From: Synergistaceae bacterium | GTDB taxonomy: Bacteria; Synergistota; Synergistia; Synergistales; Aminithiophilaceae | DNA length: 37,481 nucleotides | Assembly: GCA_016756725.1 (NCBI GenBank) | Contig: JAESII010000003.1 | Location: 1 to 37,481 of the forward strand | Direction: 5' to 3' | Shown: positions 7,790 through 16,056 of the stretch, piece after piece | Position numbering within the stretch: the first letter of the stretch is position 1 | Layout of the letters: every line of letters begins with the position of its first letter | Program-made: the position numbers and the translations under genes | Notes under the pieces: model-generated | Seen by the model: only the letters and a program-made list of their open reading frames with translations | Told to the model about the DNA's origin: nothing | The model's database searches: none

Positions 7790-9030
7790 CCGATTGCTGC
7801 GTTGCCGACCTTTCTCTTGCCCCCTCGGGTTGGGGCAAGATCGAATGGGCCCGCCGGGGGATGAAGGTGCTTTCTATCCTTGAAGAGCACCACCGTCCAG
7901 ATCGTCCTTTCAAGGGGCTTACCATCGGAGTCTGCCTTCACCTGGAGGCTAAGACGGCCTGTCTTCTGCTGACATTCAAGGCGCTGGGGGCGACGGTTGC
8001 CGCCGCCGGCAGCAATCCCCTTTCGACGCAGGACGACGTCTGTGCCGCCCTGGCCGAAGCAGGAATCCTCGTCTACAGCCGTCACGGAATGGACGCCGAA
8101 GAATACGCTGACCACCTGCGCTGTGTCGCCGCCGCCGAGCCTCAGATCCTCATCGACGACGGCTGTGATCTCGTTGCCCTCATCCACGAGGAGTATCGCC
8201 ATCTTCTGCCGACGATCCGGGGGGGGAGCGAAGAGACGACGACGGGCATCAAGCGGCTTCGGGCCATGGCCGACGAAGGCTGTCTGGCTTTCCCGATGAT
8301 CGCCGTCAATGACGCCTACAGCAAGTACCTCTTCGACAATCGGTACGGCACGGGGCAGTCCGTCATGGATGGTCTGCTGCGGACGACGAACCTCCTCGTG
8401 GCGGGCAAGACCTTCGTCGTTGCCGGCTACGGCTGGTGCGGTAAGGGCGTGGCCCGTCGCGCCTCGGGCCTCGGCGCCAGGGTCGTCGTCGTCGAGATTG
8501 ACCCCCACCGGGCGCTGGAAGCCCACATGGACGGCTTCCAGGTCCTGGATATGGGAGCTGCTTCTGGGATGGGCGATTTTTTCGTCACTGTCACGGGTAA
8601 CCGTGATGTCATCCGTGGGGAGCACTTCAGGAGGATGAAGGACGGAGCCGTCCTGGCCAACGCGGGCCATTTTGACGTGGAGATCGCCATCCCCGATCTT
8701 CGTGCCCTCTCCGTCTCGTCCCGGAGGGACAAAGTCAACGTCGAGTCCTTCGAGATGGCTGACGGCAAGCGAATACACCTGCTGGCCCAGGGCCGGCTCG
8801 TCAATCTCGCCGCTGGCGACGGCCACCCCGTGGAGATCATGGACCTGAGCTTTGCCTCCCAGCTGTTGGCGGCACTTCACGTGAGCCGGGAAAAGCTCCC
8901 CCGGGGCCTCCATCCTCTACCGGAGTCGCTCGATCGTGAGGTGGCTTTGCTGGCCCTTGAGGCCTGGGGGCTCAGGCTGGAGTCACTCACGGCCGAACAG
9001 GAGCGGTACATGAAGGAGTGGCGCGAATGA
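7786..9030 (+). CDS. ahcY: Adenosylhomocysteinase family (SAH or S-inosylhomocysteine hydrolase)
   Basis: This NAD-dependent enzyme splits S-adenosylhomocysteine to homocysteine and a nucleoside. The 414-residue sequence has the substrate-region motif [18 protein letters not shown], the Rossmann motif [10 protein letters not shown] and the later NAGHFDVEI. It is shorter than the roughly 430-residue animal type and ends in [11 protein letters not shown], without the C-terminal lysine/tyrosine tail that contacts NAD of the neighbouring subunit. This matches the short archaeal-type form. Because the next gene encodes an MTA/SAH deaminase, the natural substrate could be S-inosylhomocysteine (inference from the archaeal precedent). 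AGGAG lies about 10 bases before ATG 7786. Confidence 0.95.
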   Translation: MTDCCVADLSLAPSGWGKIEWARRGMKVLSILEEHHRPDRPFKGLTIGVCLHLEAKTACLLLTFKALGATVAAAGSNPLSTQDDVCAALAEAGILVYSRHGMDAEEYADHLRCVAAAEPQILIDDGCDLVALIHEEYRHLLPTIRGGSEETTTGIKRLRAMADEGCLAFPMIAVNDAYSKYLFDNRYGTGQSVMDGLLRTTNLLVAGKTFVVAGYGWCGKGVARRASGLGARVVVVEIDPHRALEAHMDGFQVLDMGAASGMGDFFVTVTGNRDVIRGEHFRRMKDGAVLANAGHFDVEIAIPDLRALSVSSRRDKVNVESFEMADGKRIHLLAQGRLVNLAAGDGHPVEIMDLSFASQLLAALHVSREKLPRGLHPLPESLDREVALLALEAWGLRLESLTAEQERYMKEWRE

Positions 9031-10319
9031 TGGACCGAGGTAACGGAACGATTCTGTTCAGGAACGTCGTGCTTCTTGACGGCTCAATGGAGAAGGCCAA
9101 GGCGGCCGACGTTTCCGTCGAAGAAGGACGGATCGCCGTCGTCGCCGAGGCCGGCGATCTTATAGCGACGGGAGATGTTTTCGACGGCAGGGGAAAGACG
9201 GCTCTCCTTCCCGGCTTCGCCAATGCCCACACCCACAGCGCTATGACCCTTCTTAGGGGGCTCGGCGAGGAAAGCCCCCTTTTGGAGTGGCTCAAGGAGA
9301 GGATCTGGCCCATCGAGGCCCGCCTCACGAAAGAGGCCGTCCGCTGGGGGACGCTCCAGGCGATCGTCGAGATGGCCGCGGCGGGGACGACGGCTTTTGG
9401 TGACATGTATTTCTTCATGGACGATGTCGCCCGGGCTGCCGCCGAGACGGGGATGCGATCCGGCCTTTGCCGGGGCCTCGTCGGCACCGATGAGGCCAAG
9501 GTGGCCGAGGGCCTGGCCCTAGCGGAGACGTGGGACCGATTTGAGGACCGCTGCCGCGTTCAGATCGGTCCTCACGCTCCCTATACCGTCGATCCCGAGG
9601 GATTGAAGAAGCTGGCCTCCTTGGCGTTGGAACGAGGCCTTGGAATCCATCTGCACTGGCTCGAGACGGCCTGGGAGGTCGACCACATCCGCAAAGAACT
9701 CAAGAGGGAGCCCCTGGAGCTCCTTGAGGAGACGGGCCTTTTAGGTGTTCCTCATCTTTCTCTCGCCCATGGCGTCTGGATCGACGAGGGCGACATGAAA
9801 GCCCTGGCCAGGGAGAACGTGACGGTTATCCACAATCCCAGCAGCAACATGAAGCTGGGTAGCGGGATCGCTCCCGTGGCTGCCCTGGTCGAAGCGGGCG
9901 TTTCGGTGGCCCTCGGGACTGACGGGGCGGCCAGCAACAACCGCCTTGACCTCTGGCAGGAGATGAGAACAGCGGCACTCCTGGCCAAGGTGGCCCGTCA
10001 GGACCCGACGGTCCTACCTGCCCGCAAGATCCTTGAGATGGCTACTGTTGCCGGAGCTCGCTCCCTCGGCTTCGATGACGTGGGGCTCGTCCGTAAGGGA
10101 TGGCAGGCCGATTTTGTCCTCGTTGACCTCGACAAGCCACACTACACGGGGTGGGACAGGGAGAATCTGGCCCTCTTCCTCGTCTATGCGGGAGCCTCTT
10201 CGGATGTCATCGGGACCGTCGTCCAGGGGCGGTGGATCTGGCGCGAGGGGGTTTTCTCCTTTGATGACGAAACGATTCGGACAGAAGCCAAGGAGTGGCG
10301 CAGGAAGCTGATCGGATGA
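9027..10319 (+). CDS. mtaD: 5-methylthioadenosine / S-adenosylhomocysteine deaminase
   Basis: This is an amidohydrolase-superfamily deaminase of 430 residues. The metal-binding HxH is in NAHTHSAMTLLRG (H68, H70), with later ligands in GIHLHW and SLAHGVW and the catalytic aspartate in LGTDGAASNN. This family removes the 6-amino group of MTA, SAH, 5'-deoxyadenosine or adenosine, giving the inosine analogue. ATG 9027 overlaps the ahcY stop (ATGA) and follows AAGGAG by nine bases. With ahcY and mtnA it forms a pathway that clears the by-products of SAM use. A stem-loop follows the gene. The preferred substrate among these nucleosides cannot be read from the sequence. Confidence 0.9.
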   Translation: MMDRGNGTILFRNVVLLDGSMEKAKAADVSVEEGRIAVVAEAGDLIATGDVFDGRGKTALLPGFANAHTHSAMTLLRGLGEESPLLEWLKERIWPIEARLTKEAVRWGTLQAIVEMAAAGTTAFGDMYFFMDDVARAAAETGMRSGLCRGLVGTDEAKVAEGLALAETWDRFEDRCRVQIGPHAPYTVDPEGLKKLASLALERGLGIHLHWLETAWEVDHIRKELKREPLELLEETGLLGVPHLSLAHGVWIDEGDMKALARENVTVIHNPSSNMKLGSGIAPVAALVEAGVSVALGTDGAASNNRLDLWQEMRTAALLAKVARQDPTVLPARKILEMATVAGARSLGFDDVGLVRKGWQADFVLVDLDKPHYTGWDRENLALFLVYAGASSDVIGTVVQGRWIWREGVFSFDDETIRTEAKEWRRKLIG

Positions 10320-10323
10320 ACCC

Positions 10324-10350
10324 AGAGGGCCCTCCCGCCGGGGGCCCTCT
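10324..10350 (+). terminator. Stem-loop terminator after the mtnA-ahcY-mtaD operon
   Basis: AGAGGGCCC (10324-10332) pairs perfectly with GGGCCCTCT (10342-10350), a nine-base GC-rich stem with a nine-base loop, just five bases after the mtaD stop. Only two T residues follow, so it may be a weak intrinsic terminator. Its place between two operons supports the call. Confidence 0.5.
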
Positions 10351-10364
10351 TCAAAGAAGTGCGC

Positions 10365-10370
10365 TATAAT
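10365..10370 (+). promoter_or_regulatory. Candidate -10 box for the alaS operon
   Basis: A perfect TATAAT stands 37 bases before the alaS start codon. No convincing -35 hexamer lies 16-18 bases upstream, because that space is occupied by the preceding hairpin. It could be an activator-dependent promoter or a chance match. Confidence 0.35.
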
Positions 10371-10407
10371 CGTTAAGCCGTTATATCCAGAAAAGGGGAG
10401 TGGAAAC

Positions 10408-13062
10408 ATGCAGTACAGAACGGGATCGGAGCTGCGGGAACTCTTCCTGCGCTTCTTTGAATCAAAAGGAAGCCGTCGGATGGCAAGCTTCTCTCTCATT
10501 CCCGACGATCCCACACTGCTTTTCACCATCGCCGGCATGGTGCCCTTCAAGCTCTACTACCTGGGGCTGAGAACGCCCGAAACGACCCGGGTGGCGACGT
10601 CTCAGAAATGTGTCCGAACCAACGACATCGACAACGTGGGCCGGACGGCGCGGCACCATACCTTCTTCGAGATGCTGGGCAACTTCAGCTGGGGTGACTA
10701 TTTCAAGGCAGAAGCGATCCCCTGGGCCTGGGAGTTCCTCACAGACTGGGTCGGCCTTGACCGGAGTCGCCTCTACACCACGATCTACAGGGACGACGAA
10801 GAGGCCTTTCGCCACTGGCACGACGTCGTTGGACTGCCCGAGGAGCGGATCATCCGCTTCGGTCAGGACGAGAACTTCTGGTTCATGGGGCCCACCGGTC
10901 CCTGCGGGCCCTGTTCGGAGATCCTCTACGATCAGGGACCGGAGTTCTCCTGCGGATCGCCCGCATGTGCCCCCGGTTGCAGCTGCGACCGTTATCTGGA
11001 GATCTGGAATCTCGTCTTCACCCAGTACGACCGACAGGAGGACGGTTCTCTCCTGCCTCTGCCCAAGACGAACATCGACACAGGCATGGGGCTTGAACGT
11101 CTCGCGTCGGTGGTTCAAAAGGTGCGCACCGACTTCGAGACCGATCTCTTCCTCCCTCTCATCGACTGTGCCTGCTCTCTGGCGGGAATCAGCTATGGAG
11201 AGACACCCCGGGGCGACATGGCCGTCCGGGTCATTTCGGACCATCTCCGCGCCGTGGCCTTCATGATCGCCGACGGGATTCTGCCCTCCAACGAGGGAAG
11301 GGGCTACGTCCTCCGCCGCCTCTTGCGACGGGCTGTCCGTTATGGCCGTCTCATCGGTCTTGACGAGCCCTTTCTTCTCAAACTTCTTCCCACGCTGGAC
11401 GGTCTGATGGCCCCCCCCTACCGGGAGCTCGTCGACAACCGATCGACGATCGAACAGGTCATCGACCTGGAGGAGCGGAAGTTCGGCCGCACCCTTGATC
11501 AGGGGATGAACCTCCTCGAAGCTGAGATTGATGTCCTCAGGAAGGAGGGAGGCCAGATCCTTTCGGGTGCTGTGGCCTTCGAGCTCTACGACACCTTCGG
11601 TTTTCCCTTCGAGCTCACCGAAGAGGTCTGCCTCGAGGCCTCTCTCTCCGTCGACCGTTCTGGTTTTGACGGCGCCATGCAGGCGCAGAGGGAGCGGGCT
11701 CGGGCCTCAAGCAAGGTGGCCCAGGCCGTTGTCTCCGGCGGCGTTTATGACGACCTCTACCAGAGACTTGGTGATACGGCCTTCACGGGCTATGTTTCCG
11801 TCGTGGAGGAAACGAAGGCCCTCGCCCTTGTTCGGGACGGGCGCGAAGTGGACGAAGCCCATGCTGGCCAGGAAGTTTTCCTCGTCCTGGAAAAGACCCC
11901 TTTCTACGCCGAAGGCGGCGGTCAGGTCGGTGATCAAGGGCGGCTCGAGGCTCCGGGTTTCCGCATCGACGTGACCGATACGGTCTACGGGGCGGGCAAA
12001 CTCATTGTCCACCGCGGTGTCGTCGCCGAGGGCACGGTGACGAAGGGAGCCTCTCTCAAAGCCGTCATCGACGAAGAGAGACGGTGGGCCATCAGGCGTC
12101 ACCACACAGCGACCCATCTCCTTCACGAGGCCCTCTGCCGCGTTTTGGGTGATCATGTCCGCCAAGCCGGTTCCATCGTCCGTCCTGAGGGGCTCCGCTT
12201 TGACTTCACCCATTTCGAGGCCCTGACGGAAGAGCAGATCGTCGAGGTGGAGGACATCGTCAACGGCCAGATCCTCCGGAACGTCCCCCTGCGGATCACC
12301 TTCACCGACATGGAAAAGGCCCGAGCCATGGGAGCCAAGGCCCTTTTCGACGAGAAGTACGGTGACATTGTTCGAGTCATTCAGGTTCCCGGCTACAGCA
12401 CGGAACTCTGCGGCGGTGTTCACGTTGACAGCACGGGTGACATCGGTCTTTTCAAGATCACCCGCGAAGAGGGAATCGGATCGGGGCTGAGGCGCATCAC
12501 GGCTGTGACGGGAATGGCCTCTCTCAAGCGGGTCCAGGCCCTCTTCAAGGGAGCTTCGGCTCTTGAAGAGCTTTTTCAGGTCGAATTGAGCGAAATTGTC
12601 CCCAAAGTCGCCGAACTTCAGGATGAAATTAAAAATCTCCGTAAGGATCTTCAAGGAGCAACGCTTAAGGCCTCTCTGGCTGATCTGGACAAGTACCTCG
12701 CGAGCCGGATCAATGTCGGTCCCGTAACCCTCCTGACGGCTTTTTTCACCGACCTGGACGTCGATCTTCTCCGTCAGGTTGGCGATGCCATGAAATCCCG
12801 CGTGCCGTCGTCCCTTGTCCTTCTGGCGAGCCGCAACGGCGATGACCTACGCCTTGTGGCCATGGCCGACGAAAAGGCAGTGCAGCAGGGCGCTCATGCG
12901 GGGAAATTCATCAAGGAAGTGGCAGGACGATTCGGCGGTAGCGGCGGCGGCAGACCCAACATGGCCCAGGCTGGCGTGAAGACGACGGTTGAGCTGGGAG
13001 CCAACGTGGAGGGCCTGATGAAGGATTCGGCGGCGATCCTCCGCAGCCAGTTGGGACTCTGA
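10408..13062 (+). CDS. alaS: Alanyl-tRNA synthetase
   Basis: This is full-length AlaRS (884 residues), which charges tRNA-Ala and edits mis-charged serine and glycine. The N-terminal class II catalytic core includes the family stretch RHHTFFEMLGNFSWGDYFK. The editing domain carries the zinc/editing histidines HHTATH (565-570) and the CGGVH motif (C668, H672). The C-terminal part has the coiled coil and the glycine-rich C-Ala domain (GGSGGGRPNMAQAG). GGGGAG precedes ATG 10408. A four-residue cysteine-rich insert region (CGSPACAPGC, near residue 190) is seen in many bacterial AlaRS. It starts a new operon that continues into ruvX and mutSL. Confidence 0.98.
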   Translation: MQYRTGSELRELFLRFFESKGSRRMASFSLIPDDPTLLFTIAGMVPFKLYYLGLRTPETTRVATSQKCVRTNDIDNVGRTARHHTFFEMLGNFSWGDYFKAEAIPWAWEFLTDWVGLDRSRLYTTIYRDDEEAFRHWHDVVGLPEERIIRFGQDENFWFMGPTGPCGPCSEILYDQGPEFSCGSPACAPGCSCDRYLEIWNLVFTQYDRQEDGSLLPLPKTNIDTGMGLERLASVVQKVRTDFETDLFLPLIDCACSLAGISYGETPRGDMAVRVISDHLRAVAFMIADGILPSNEGRGYVLRRLLRRAVRYGRLIGLDEPFLLKLLPTLDGLMAPPYRELVDNRSTIEQVIDLEERKFGRTLDQGMNLLEAEIDVLRKEGGQILSGAVAFELYDTFGFPFELTEEVCLEASLSVDRSGFDGAMQAQRERARASSKVAQAVVSGGVYDDLYQRLGDTAFTGYVSVVEETKALALVRDGREVDEAHAGQEVFLVLEKTPFYAEGGGQVGDQGRLEAPGFRIDVTDTVYGAGKLIVHRGVVAEGTVTKGASLKAVIDEERRWAIRRHHTATHLLHEALCRVLGDHVRQAGSIVRPEGLRFDFTHFEALTEEQIVEVEDIVNGQILRNVPLRITFTDMEKARAMGAKALFDEKYGDIVRVIQVPGYSTELCGGVHVDSTGDIGLFKITREEGIGSGLRRITAVTGMASLKRVQALFKGASALEELFQVELSEIVPKVAELQDEIKNLRKDLQGATLKASLADLDKYLASRINVGPVTLLTAFFTDLDVDLLRQVGDAMKSRVPSSLVLLASRNGDDLRLVAMADEKAVQQGAHAGKFIKEVAGRFGGSGGGRPNMAQAGVKTTVELGANVEGLMKDSAAILRSQLGL

Positions 13063-13066
13063 TGGA

Positions 13067-13489
13067 ATGACCCGGTACCTGGGGCTCGACATCGGATCGG
13101 TTCGAATCGGCGTCGCCCTCAGCGATCCTCTGGGAATGTTTGCCCAGGGGATCGCTGTTCTCAAGGCCTCTGGCGACTGGATCTCCGAGACGGCAGCTCT
13201 CGTCGGCCGCCATGGCGTTTCCGTCGTCGTCATTGGCCTCCCCCTTCGCACTGGGGGCGAGGAGGGGCCTGAAGCCGCACGGGTGAGGGAGAAAGCGAGA
13301 GTTTTGGCCCAAGCCTGCCCCAAGGTGGATATCGTTTTTTGGGACGAGCGCTTTTCTACAGTCATTGCCGAGAGGGCCCTCCTTGAGGCCGATTTCTCCC
13401 GCAAGAAACGGCGAGGCAAAATCGATCAGACTGCGGCAGCCGTGATCCTCCAGGGATTTCTGGACAGGAAGGGAGGCGATCTCCCATGA
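13067..13489 (+). CDS. ruvX: RuvX/YqgF family Holliday-junction resolvase-like protein
   Basis: The 140-residue RNase H-fold protein shows the family start LGLDIGSVRIGVALSDPLG, the central VIGLPLRT, WDERFSTV and the C-terminal KIDQTAAAVILQGFL, which contain the acidic active-site residues. Members act in 16S rRNA 5' processing and possibly in recombination. It starts five bases after the alaS stop, and alaS-ruvX adjacency is common. It overlaps mutS by four bases (ATGA). YqgF in E. coli is essential, which fits placement in a housekeeping operon. Confidence 0.94.
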   Translation: MTRYLGLDIGSVRIGVALSDPLGMFAQGIAVLKASGDWISETAALVGRHGVSVVVIGLPLRTGGEEGPEAARVREKARVLAQACPKVDIVFWDERFSTVIAERALLEADFSRKKRRGKIDQTAAAVILQGFLDRKGGDLP

Positions 13490-16056
13490 AGCTGCCCGAG
13501 GGAGTCAAGATGACGCCCATGCTGCGTCAATACCTGCACTGGAAGGAACGCTATCCCGATTGCCTTCTTTTCTTCCGTATGGGCGATTTTTTCGAGCTCT
13601 TCTTCGATGATGCCCGTCTAGCGGCCTCCGTCCTGGACATCACCCTAACGGCCCGTGACGGAGAAAAACAGATTCCCATGGCCGGCGTTCCCCATCATGC
13701 TGCCGAGGGCTATCTGGCCCGACTAATCCAGGCCGGCTACAAGGTAGCCCTTTGCGATCAGGTGACGGAGCCTGACGGGAGAACCCTCGTCGAAAGAAGC
13801 GTCGTCCGCGTCGTCACGCCGGGGACCTACATTCCTGAAGAAAGCGGCCACGAGGGCGGGCTTGCGGCCATGGCTATCGACGGAGACTGGATCTTTCTCG
13901 CCCTGCTTCGCCCTGCGACAGGCCGTTTCGAGGCTTTGACTCTTCCTGTGGCCGAGGCCCGCGGAGTGGTGGCCGCCTTTGAGCCTTTGGAGGTCCTCTA
14001 TCCCTCCGGTTCCCGGGACCGTTGTCTCAAGGCTCTTCCCGATGTGGCTCCCAGTCGCTTCCAGGAACGCCCCCGTGAGGAGTTCGACCTCTTGGCTGGT
14101 GAACGCTGGCTCTGCCGCCGTTTCGGTCTGGCCAGCCTGAGAGCTCACGGTATCGATGACGGCGAGAGGGCTGTCGGTCCCGCCGCCGCTGCCCTGCGCT
14201 ACCTTGAAGAGACTCAGTTTGGCGCGGCCCTCCATGTTCATCGCCTCCGTCCCCTGTTGCGCCAGGCTTACCTCCACCTGGACGTGACGACCCAGGCCAA
14301 TCTGGAGCTCGTGGACAGCGAGGGACCGACTCTCTTTTCCACCCTTAACCGCTGCAGGACGGCCTTGGGCAAGAGGTTGCTCCGTCAGTGGATTCTTCAG
14401 CCCCTGAAAGATCTGACGGCAATCGGGAAACGCCAGGACGAGGTGGCCGCAATTGTCGCTGACCACCCCTTCCGCCTTCGCCTTCAGGATCAACTCTCGC
14501 GCTGTCACGACGTGGAGCGCTTGCTCGGGCGTCTGAGTCTCCGTATGGGATCGCCCCGTGAACTGGGAGCTCTTCGGGACACGTTGCTGGTCTGGCCCGA
14601 TATTATCAGGCTCTGCGAGGGGATGGCCCTGGAGAAACGGTGCCGCCGCGTGCCCTCGCTCGAGGCCCTGACACGACGTCTTGACGAATGTCTTGCCGTG
14701 GATTTGCCACGGCTGCTCCGTGAGGGTGGGGTGATCCGCGACGGCTATAACGAGGAACTGGACCACTGGAGGAACCTTTCCCGCGAAGGGAACGCCGGCC
14801 TTGAGGCCCTGGCCTCTGCCGAACGGGCTGCGACGGGCATCAAGAGCCTCAAGGTGGGTTACAACAAGGTCTTTGGCTACTACATCGAAGTGAGCAAGGT
14901 CCACGCCGATCGTGTCCCTAAGCATTACGTCCGCAAACAGACCCTTGTCGGCGCCGAGCGATTCATCACCGACGAGCTCAAGCATTTCGAAGAGGAAATG
15001 GCCAAGGCCGGAGCGGAGATGGCCCGCATCGAGGAGGCCCTCTTCAACGACCTTCTGGCCGCCGTTCTCGCCGAGGTCAGCTCGCTTCAGATCTTTGCCG
15101 AAACCTTAGCCCGCCTCGATCTGGAGGCCTCTCTCGCCGAGGTTGCCTGGGAGGGGCGGTGGGTCCGTCCCGACGTGGGTGACGGCCTGGCGCTTCGCAT
15201 CAAAAAGGGGCGTCATCCTGTCGTCGAAAGAGCTCTCGCTGAGGCACCCTTCACGCCCAACGATATCGTCCTTGACAGCCTGGGAGAGCGTATTTCGATC
15301 CTGACGGGACCGAATATGGCTGGGAAGTCGACCTATCTGCGCATGGCAGCCCTGCTCGTCATCATGGCCCAGATGGGGAGTTTCCTCCCCGTTGAAGAGG
15401 CCCGTGTAGGTCTCGTCGACCGGATCTTCACCCGCATCGGCGCAAGAGACGAGTTGGCCCGGGGGCGGAGCACTTTCATGGTCGAGATGGTCGAGACGGC
15501 CGACATCCTTCACAACGTCACCGACAGAAGCCTTGTCATTCTTGACGAAATCGGCAGGGGGACGTCGACTTACGATGGGATGAGCATTGCCTGGGCCGTC
15601 CTGGAATATCTCATCCAGATGGAAAAACGGCCCAAGGTCCTCTTTGCTACTCACTTCCACGAGCTGACCCAGCTTGCCGATCGCTATGCTGAAGTGGCTA
15701 ACTGGAGCATGGCCGTCGAGGAAGGGAGCGAGGGGATCACCTTCCTTCACCAGGTCGTGCCCCGGTCGGCCGATAGGTCCTACGGGATCGAGGTGGCCCG
15801 TCTGGCCGGTTTGCCGCAGCAGGTGATTGTCAGGGCCCAGGAACTTCTGGAGCTATTCGAGGGCGAGGAGGGCCTGACGGCACCGGAAGGAACCTTCCCG
15901 AAGGAGCAGATTCCCCTCTTCACCGTCGCCTCGGACGCCGTCGTCGACGAGATCGCCGCCGTCGACCCCGACAGGATGACCCCCTTCCAGGCACTGGAAA
16001 AACTCTACGAGTTGCGCCGCCGATGTCAGGAGGTGAGGCGCTCACGATGTCCATAG
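13486..16056 (+). CDS. mutS: DNA mismatch repair protein MutS
   Basis: MutS recognises mismatches and recruits MutL. At 856 residues it has the usual length. The mismatch-wedge motif is GDFFELF (33-39), so the Phe-x-Glu is kept, with F where E. coli has Y at the middle position. The ATPase has Walker A GPNMAGKST (608-616), LDEIGRGTSTYDGMSIAWA as Walker B and signature region, and FATHFHELT. It starts at ATG 13486, overlapping ruvX (ATGA), and its end overlaps mutL by ten bases. A C-terminal basic stretch (ELRRRCQEVRRSR) ends the protein. Confidence 0.98.
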   Translation: MKLPEGVKMTPMLRQYLHWKERYPDCLLFFRMGDFFELFFDDARLAASVLDITLTARDGEKQIPMAGVPHHAAEGYLARLIQAGYKVALCDQVTEPDGRTLVERSVVRVVTPGTYIPEESGHEGGLAAMAIDGDWIFLALLRPATGRFEALTLPVAEARGVVAAFEPLEVLYPSGSRDRCLKALPDVAPSRFQERPREEFDLLAGERWLCRRFGLASLRAHGIDDGERAVGPAAAALRYLEETQFGAALHVHRLRPLLRQAYLHLDVTTQANLELVDSEGPTLFSTLNRCRTALGKRLLRQWILQPLKDLTAIGKRQDEVAAIVADHPFRLRLQDQLSRCHDVERLLGRLSLRMGSPRELGALRDTLLVWPDIIRLCEGMALEKRCRRVPSLEALTRRLDECLAVDLPRLLREGGVIRDGYNEELDHWRNLSREGNAGLEALASAERAATGIKSLKVGYNKVFGYYIEVSKVHADRVPKHYVRKQTLVGAERFITDELKHFEEEMAKAGAEMARIEEALFNDLLAAVLAEVSSLQIFAETLARLDLEASLAEVAWEGRWVRPDVGDGLALRIKKGRHPVVERALAEAPFTPNDIVLDSLGERISILTGPNMAGKSTYLRMAALLVIMAQMGSFLPVEEARVGLVDRIFTRIGARDELARGRSTFMVEMVETADILHNVTDRSLVILDEIGRGTSTYDGMSIAWAVLEYLIQMEKRPKVLFATHFHELTQLADRYAEVANWSMAVEEGSEGITFLHQVVPRSADRSYGIEVARLAGLPQQVIVRAQELLELFEGEEGLTAPEGTFPKEQIPLFTVASDAVVDEIAAVDPDRMTPFQALEKLYELRRRCQEVRRSRCP

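Noticed and set aside
7723..8913. A long open frame antisense to ahcY.
   Set aside because: It is the shadow of a well-conserved gene in GC-rich DNA with strong third-position bias.
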